From Caulobacter segnis (GTDB lineage: Bacteria > Pseudomonadota > Alphaproteobacteria > Caulobacterales > Caulobacteraceae), in NCBI RefSeq assembly GCF_003243465.1, contig NZ_QFQZ01000004.1:1-64000 (forward strand): a DNA stretch of 64,000 nt, given 5' to 3'. Positions 60,916 to 64,000 of this stretch are shown in pieces. Made by a program: the position numbers and the translations under genes. The notes below the pieces were generated by a model. It ran no database searches, was not told where the DNA came from, and was given only the letters and a program-made list of their open reading frames with translations. Positions within the stretch are counted from its first letter, which is position 1. Every line of letters starts with the position of its first letter.

Positions 60916-62394
60916 ATGCCGCTGCCCATCGGTGACAACCAGATCCTTCTCGGGCTTGGAGAAGGTCCGGTCACACAACGCCTGGATCGGGCGAATCGGC
61001 ATGGCTTCGTCGCGGGAGCCACCGGCACGGGCAAGACGGTCACCTTGCAGGTCATGGCCCAAGCCTTCTCGGACGCGGGGGTGCCGGTGTTCGCCGCCGA
61101 CGTGAAGGGCGACCTGTCGGGCCTGGCCATGCCGGGAGCGCCCAACGAGAAGATGCTGGCCCGGGCCGCCGCGATGGACCTGGCGCTGGCGCCGTCCGCG
61201 CCGCCGGTGATCTTCTGGGACCTGTTCGGGCAGAAGGGTCATCCGATCCGCGCGACGATCTCCGAGATGGGCCCGCTGCTGCTGTCGCGTCTCCTGGAGT
61301 TGAACGACGTGCAGGAGGGGGTTCTGACCATCGCCTTCCACGTCGCCGACCAGGAGGGCCTGCTGCTGCTGGACCTGAAGGACCTGCAGGCGGCGCTGAA
61401 GTACGTGGCCGACCAGGCCGACGAGATCGGCACGCGGTACGGCAATGTGTCCGCGGCGACCGTCGGCGCGATCCAGCGCAAGCTGCTGACGCTCCAGACC
61501 CAGGGCGGCGAGGCCTTCTTCGGCGAGCCTGCCCTCGATCTCTCCGACCTGATGCGCACCGACGCGGCGGGGCGCGGCTATGTAAGCCTGCTGGCCGCCG
61601 ACCGATTGATCCAATCGCCGAGGCTCTACGGCACCTTCCTGATGTGGTTGCTGTCGGAGATGTTCGAGAGCCTGCCGGAGGTCGGCGATCCGGAGAAGCC
61701 CCGGCTGGTCTTCTTCTTCGACGAAGCCCACCTGCTGTTCAACGACGCGCCCAAGGCCTTGCTGGAGAAGATCGAGCAGGTGGTCAGGCTCATCCGCTCC
61801 AAGGGCGTGGGCGTCTATTTCGTGACGCAGAATCCCGCCGACATCCCCGACACGGTGCTGGGCCAGCTGGGCGCCCGGGTTCAGCACGCTCTGCGCGCCT
61901 ATACGCCCGCCGACCAGAAGGGCCTGAAGGCGGCGGCCCAGTCGTTCAGGACCAACCCGGGCTTCGATACGGCCGAGGCGATCCAGGCGCTCGGTGTCGG
62001 CGAGGCCCTCGTCTCGACCCTGGACGAGAAGGGCGCGCCGCAGGTCGTCCAGAAGACGCTGATCCGGCCGCCGGCCTCGCGCCTGGGGCCGATCACGCCC
62101 CCGGAGCGCGCCGCGCTTCAGGGCCAGAGCCCGGTGAGAGGCGTGTACGACGCGGCGATGGATCGCGACTCCGCCTACGAGATCCTGCAGGGCCGGGCCG
62201 ACCAGGCGCAACGCCAGGCGAAGGCGAAAGAGCGCGAGCTGGCGCGGGATGACCAGGACGGCGGCCGCCGCGCGTCGGGTCGGCAGACCATGGCGGAGGC
62301 CTTCGCCGTAACCCTCGTCCGAACCGTCGCGTCGCAGGCCGGGCGGGAGCTGATGCGCGGCCTTCTGGGCGGCCTCACGCGACGGCGGCGCTAG
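60916..62394 (+). CDS. HerA-like ATPase, DUF853 family
   Basis: A 492-residue P-loop ATPase related to HerA/FtsK helicases (YjgR-like). Walker A is GATGTGKTVTLQ (about residues 34-45), Walker B FFFDEAHLLFND, and an arginine-containing GARVQHALRAYTP segment follows. The N-terminal ADVKGDLSGLAMPG text is typical of DUF853. The C-terminus ends in a basic tail GLTRRRR. Its biological role is not known; no partner gene (for example a NurA-type nuclease) is adjacent. It is divergent from the permease gene. Confidence 0.93.
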   Translation: MPLPIGDNQILLGLGEGPVTQRLDRANRHGFVAGATGTGKTVTLQVMAQAFSDAGVPVFAADVKGDLSGLAMPGAPNEKMLARAAAMDLALAPSAPPVIFWDLFGQKGHPIRATISEMGPLLLSRLLELNDVQEGVLTIAFHVADQEGLLLLDLKDLQAALKYVADQADEIGTRYGNVSAATVGAIQRKLLTLQTQGGEAFFGEPALDLSDLMRTDAAGRGYVSLLAADRLIQSPRLYGTFLMWLLSEMFESLPEVGDPEKPRLVFFFDEAHLLFNDAPKALLEKIEQVVRLIRSKGVGVYFVTQNPADIPDTVLGQLGARVQHALRAYTPADQKGLKAAAQSFRTNPGFDTAEAIQALGVGEALVSTLDEKGAPQVVQKTLIRPPASRLGPITPPERAALQGQSPVRGVYDAAMDRDSAYEILQGRADQAQRQAKAKERELARDDQDGGRRASGRQTMAEAFAVTLVRTVASQAGRELMRGLLGGLTRRRR

Positions 62395-62542
62395 ACCCGG
62401 CGGTCCGCGCGCGACTTGGCGACGCGGTGACGTTTCGCCCTTTCTTGAGGGGCGAGCGTGACCGGCGGCTTGCCTCCGTGATGGGATTGCAGGATTAGGC
62501 AGGCGCCGCACACGATGGCGGCGCCCAGATCAGGGTGTTTCG

Positions 62543-63850
62543 ATGCGCGTTGCGATGATTGGCACGGGGTATGTGGGCCTGGTGTCGGGAGCCTGTTTCG
62601 CCGACTTCGGTCACGTGGTGACCTGCATCGACAAGGATCCGAACAAGATCGAGCGGCTGGAGAAGGGTGAGATCCCGATCTTCGAGCCGGGCCTGGATGA
62701 CCTCGTGGCGCGCAACGTGCGGGAAGGGCGGCTGTTCTTCACGCTCGACGGGGCCCAGGCGATCAAGGAGGCCGACGCGGTGTTCATCGCGGTCGGCACG
62801 CCCACCCGCCGCGGCGACGGCCATGCCGACCTCTCCTACGTCTACGCCGCGGCCGAGGAGATCGCCGGGCTGATCGACGGCTTCACGGTGGTGGTCACCA
62901 AGTCGACGGTGCCGGTGGGCACGGGCGACGAGGTCGAGGCGATCATCAAGAAGGCGCGCCCCGACGCCCAGTTCGCCGTCGTGTCGAACCCCGAGTTCCT
63001 GCGCGAGGGCGCGGCGATCGAGGACTTCAAGCGGCCCGACCGCGTCGTCGTGGGCGCGGAGGACGAGCGCGCCCAGGCCGTGATGCGCGATCTCTATCGA
63101 CCGCTCAGCCTGAACGAGACGCCGATCGTCTTCACCGGCCGCCGGACCAGCGAGCTGATCAAGTACGCGGCCAATGCGTTCCTGGCGATGAAGATCACCT
63201 TCATCAACGAGATGGCCGACCTCTGCGAAGTCGTGGGGGCGGACGTGCAGTCGGTGGCCAAGGGCATCGGCCTCGACAAGCGGATCGGGTCCAAGTTCCT
63301 GAACGCGGGTCCCGGCTATGGCGGCAGCTGCTTCCCGAAGGACACCATCGCCCTGGTCAAGACCGCCCAGGACTACGGCGCGCCGACGCGCCTGATCGAG
63401 ACGACGGTCGAGGTCAATGACGCGCGCAAGAAGGCCATGGCCGCGAAGGTCGCCAAGGCGCTCGGGGCCGATGATCTCACCGGCAAGACCGTCGGGGTGC
63501 TGGGCCTGACCTTCAAGCCCAATACCGACGACATGCGCGACGCCCCCAGCCTCGACATCATCCCCGCGCTGCAGGCTTTGGGCGCCAAGGTGCAGGCCTT
63601 CGATCCCGAGGGCCGGCACGAGGCCGAGAAGCTGCTGACGGGCATCGACTTCCGGAGCGGCGCCTACGAGGCGGCCGAGGGGGCCGACGTCCTCGTCATC
63701 CTGACCGAATGGGACCAGTTCCGGGCGCTCGACCTCGATCGGGTCAAGCTGCTGATGAGGGCGCCGGTGGTCGTCGATCTGCGCAACGTCTACCGGCGCG
63801 CCGAGATGCAGCGCCACGGCTTCGCCTACGCCAGCATCGGGCGAGGCTGA
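62543..63850 (+). CDS. ugd: UDP-glucose 6-dehydrogenase
   Basis: A 435-residue NAD-dependent enzyme oxidising UDP-glucose to UDP-glucuronate for surface polysaccharides. The Rossmann motif MIGTGYVGLVSGACFADFGH, the active cysteine C263 in GPGYGGSCFPKDTIAL, and the C-terminal GLTFKPNTDDMRDAPSLDII all match UDP-glucose dehydrogenases. A partial epimerase gene follows after 2 bases, forming an operon. Confidence 0.97.
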   Translation: MRVAMIGTGYVGLVSGACFADFGHVVTCIDKDPNKIERLEKGEIPIFEPGLDDLVARNVREGRLFFTLDGAQAIKEADAVFIAVGTPTRRGDGHADLSYVYAAAEEIAGLIDGFTVVVTKSTVPVGTGDEVEAIIKKARPDAQFAVVSNPEFLREGAAIEDFKRPDRVVVGAEDERAQAVMRDLYRPLSLNETPIVFTGRRTSELIKYAANAFLAMKITFINEMADLCEVVGADVQSVAKGIGLDKRIGSKFLNAGPGYGGSCFPKDTIALVKTAQDYGAPTRLIETTVEVNDARKKAMAAKVAKALGADDLTGKTVGVLGLTFKPNTDDMRDAPSLDIIPALQALGAKVQAFDPEGRHEAEKLLTGIDFRSGAYEAAEGADVLVILTEWDQFRALDLDRVKLLMRAPVVVDLRNVYRRAEMQRHGFAYASIGRG

Positions 63851-63852
63851 GC

Positions 63853-64000
63853 GTGGGGCCGATCATCGTCACCGGCGCGGCCGGCTTCGTGGGCAGCCAC
63901 GTGGCCGAGCGCCTGTTGAACCGCGGCCAGGCGGTGATCGGCGTCGACGTCTTCAACGCCTATTACGACCCGGCCCTGAAGGAAGCGCGCGCGGCCCAGC
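63853..64000 (+). CDS. NAD-dependent nucleotide-sugar epimerase, probably UDP-glucuronate 4-epimerase (cut by window end)
   Basis: Starting at GTG 63853, 49 residues are visible: MGPIIVTGAAGFVGSHVAE, then GQAVIGVDVFNAYYDPALK. The GxxGFVGSH Rossmann loop and VDVFNAYYDPALK match UDP-glucuronate 4-epimerases. GAGG (63843-63846) lies 6 bases before the start. Following ugd, it would epimerise UDP-glucuronate to UDP-galacturonate. Confidence 0.85.
   Translation, partial: MGPIIVTGAAGFVGSHVAERLLNRGQAVIGVDVFNAYYDPALKEARAAQ

Overview
The window is high-GC, gene-dense chromosomal DNA from an alphaproteobacterium, most likely Caulobacter or a close relative in Caulobacteraceae. Supporting signs are the very large NAD-dependent glutamate dehydrogenase of the GdhZ type, the alphaproteobacterial families DUF2794, DUF1223 and DUF2218, a cytochrome c maturation cluster without a CcmI fusion, and frequent GTG starts and 4-base gene overlaps. 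I see no rRNA, tRNA, CRISPR, insertion sequence or prophage. About 60 protein genes fill almost all of the sequence.

Layout. 1-3.2 kb: the end of an mlaA-mlaC lipid-transport pair, then a PadR regulator with an inverted-repeat operator and its DUF2218 partner, and a small secreted protein. 3.2-8.4 kb: two tandem secreted prolyl oligopeptidases and a K+ channel with a C-terminal zinc ribbon. 8.4-15.5 kb: dapF, the tRNA methylthiotransferase mtaB, a secreted exonuclease/phosphatase-fold protein probably starting at CTG, a GFA-family protein, a TRIC-type channel, ftsY, yciB, a MarR regulator and an NTF2-like secreted protein. 15.6-20.5 kb: cytochrome c maturation genes in two blocks (ccmA-ccmB and ccmC-ccmD-ccmG) separated by a Spy-like periplasmic protein and a divergent EamA transporter. 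20.7-26.4 kb: acnA, a DUF1223 protein, a 560-base noncoding region carrying a tandem pair of structured elements that look like small RNAs, DUF2794, a small secreted protein and a BI-1 family membrane protein. 26.6-29.4 kb: aldo/keto reductase, thpR and a 2-hydroxyacid dehydrogenase. 29.4-34.5 kb: an SH3-like secreted protein, then fabA-fabB, a TPR/O-GlcNAc-transferase-like gene, and fabI. 34.6-38.0 kb: an EmrA/EmrB-type efflux pump with its TetR regulator and a palindromic operator. 38.2-44.8 kb: a tiny membrane-protein gene, dut, and a four-gene sensory operon (CHASE3-GAF hybrid kinase, CheR, CheB, receiver-kinase). 45-50.3 kb: coaBC, a lipoprotein, ubiB, ubiE, mutM. 50.3-54.5 kb: a small membrane protein behind a BlaI-like palindrome, purH behind a ZTP riboswitch, a dienelactone-hydrolase-like protein and a DUF418 protein. 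54.5-64 kb: gdhZ, a PerM/AI-2E family permease, a HerA-like ATPase, UDP-glucose dehydrogenase and the start of a nucleotide-sugar epimerase.

The most interesting signals are the tandem noncoding repeat at 24.35-24.80 kb, the ZTP riboswitch before purH, the sensory operon that uses chemotaxis-type enzymes without a receptor, the glycosyltransferase gene inside the fab cluster, the break in the usual mutM-rpsT-dnaA order, a non-ATG (CTG) start, and several long palindromic intergenic repeats, one of which has become the coding tail of the TRIC channel gene. No search could be run, so all family assignments rest on motifs read by eye.
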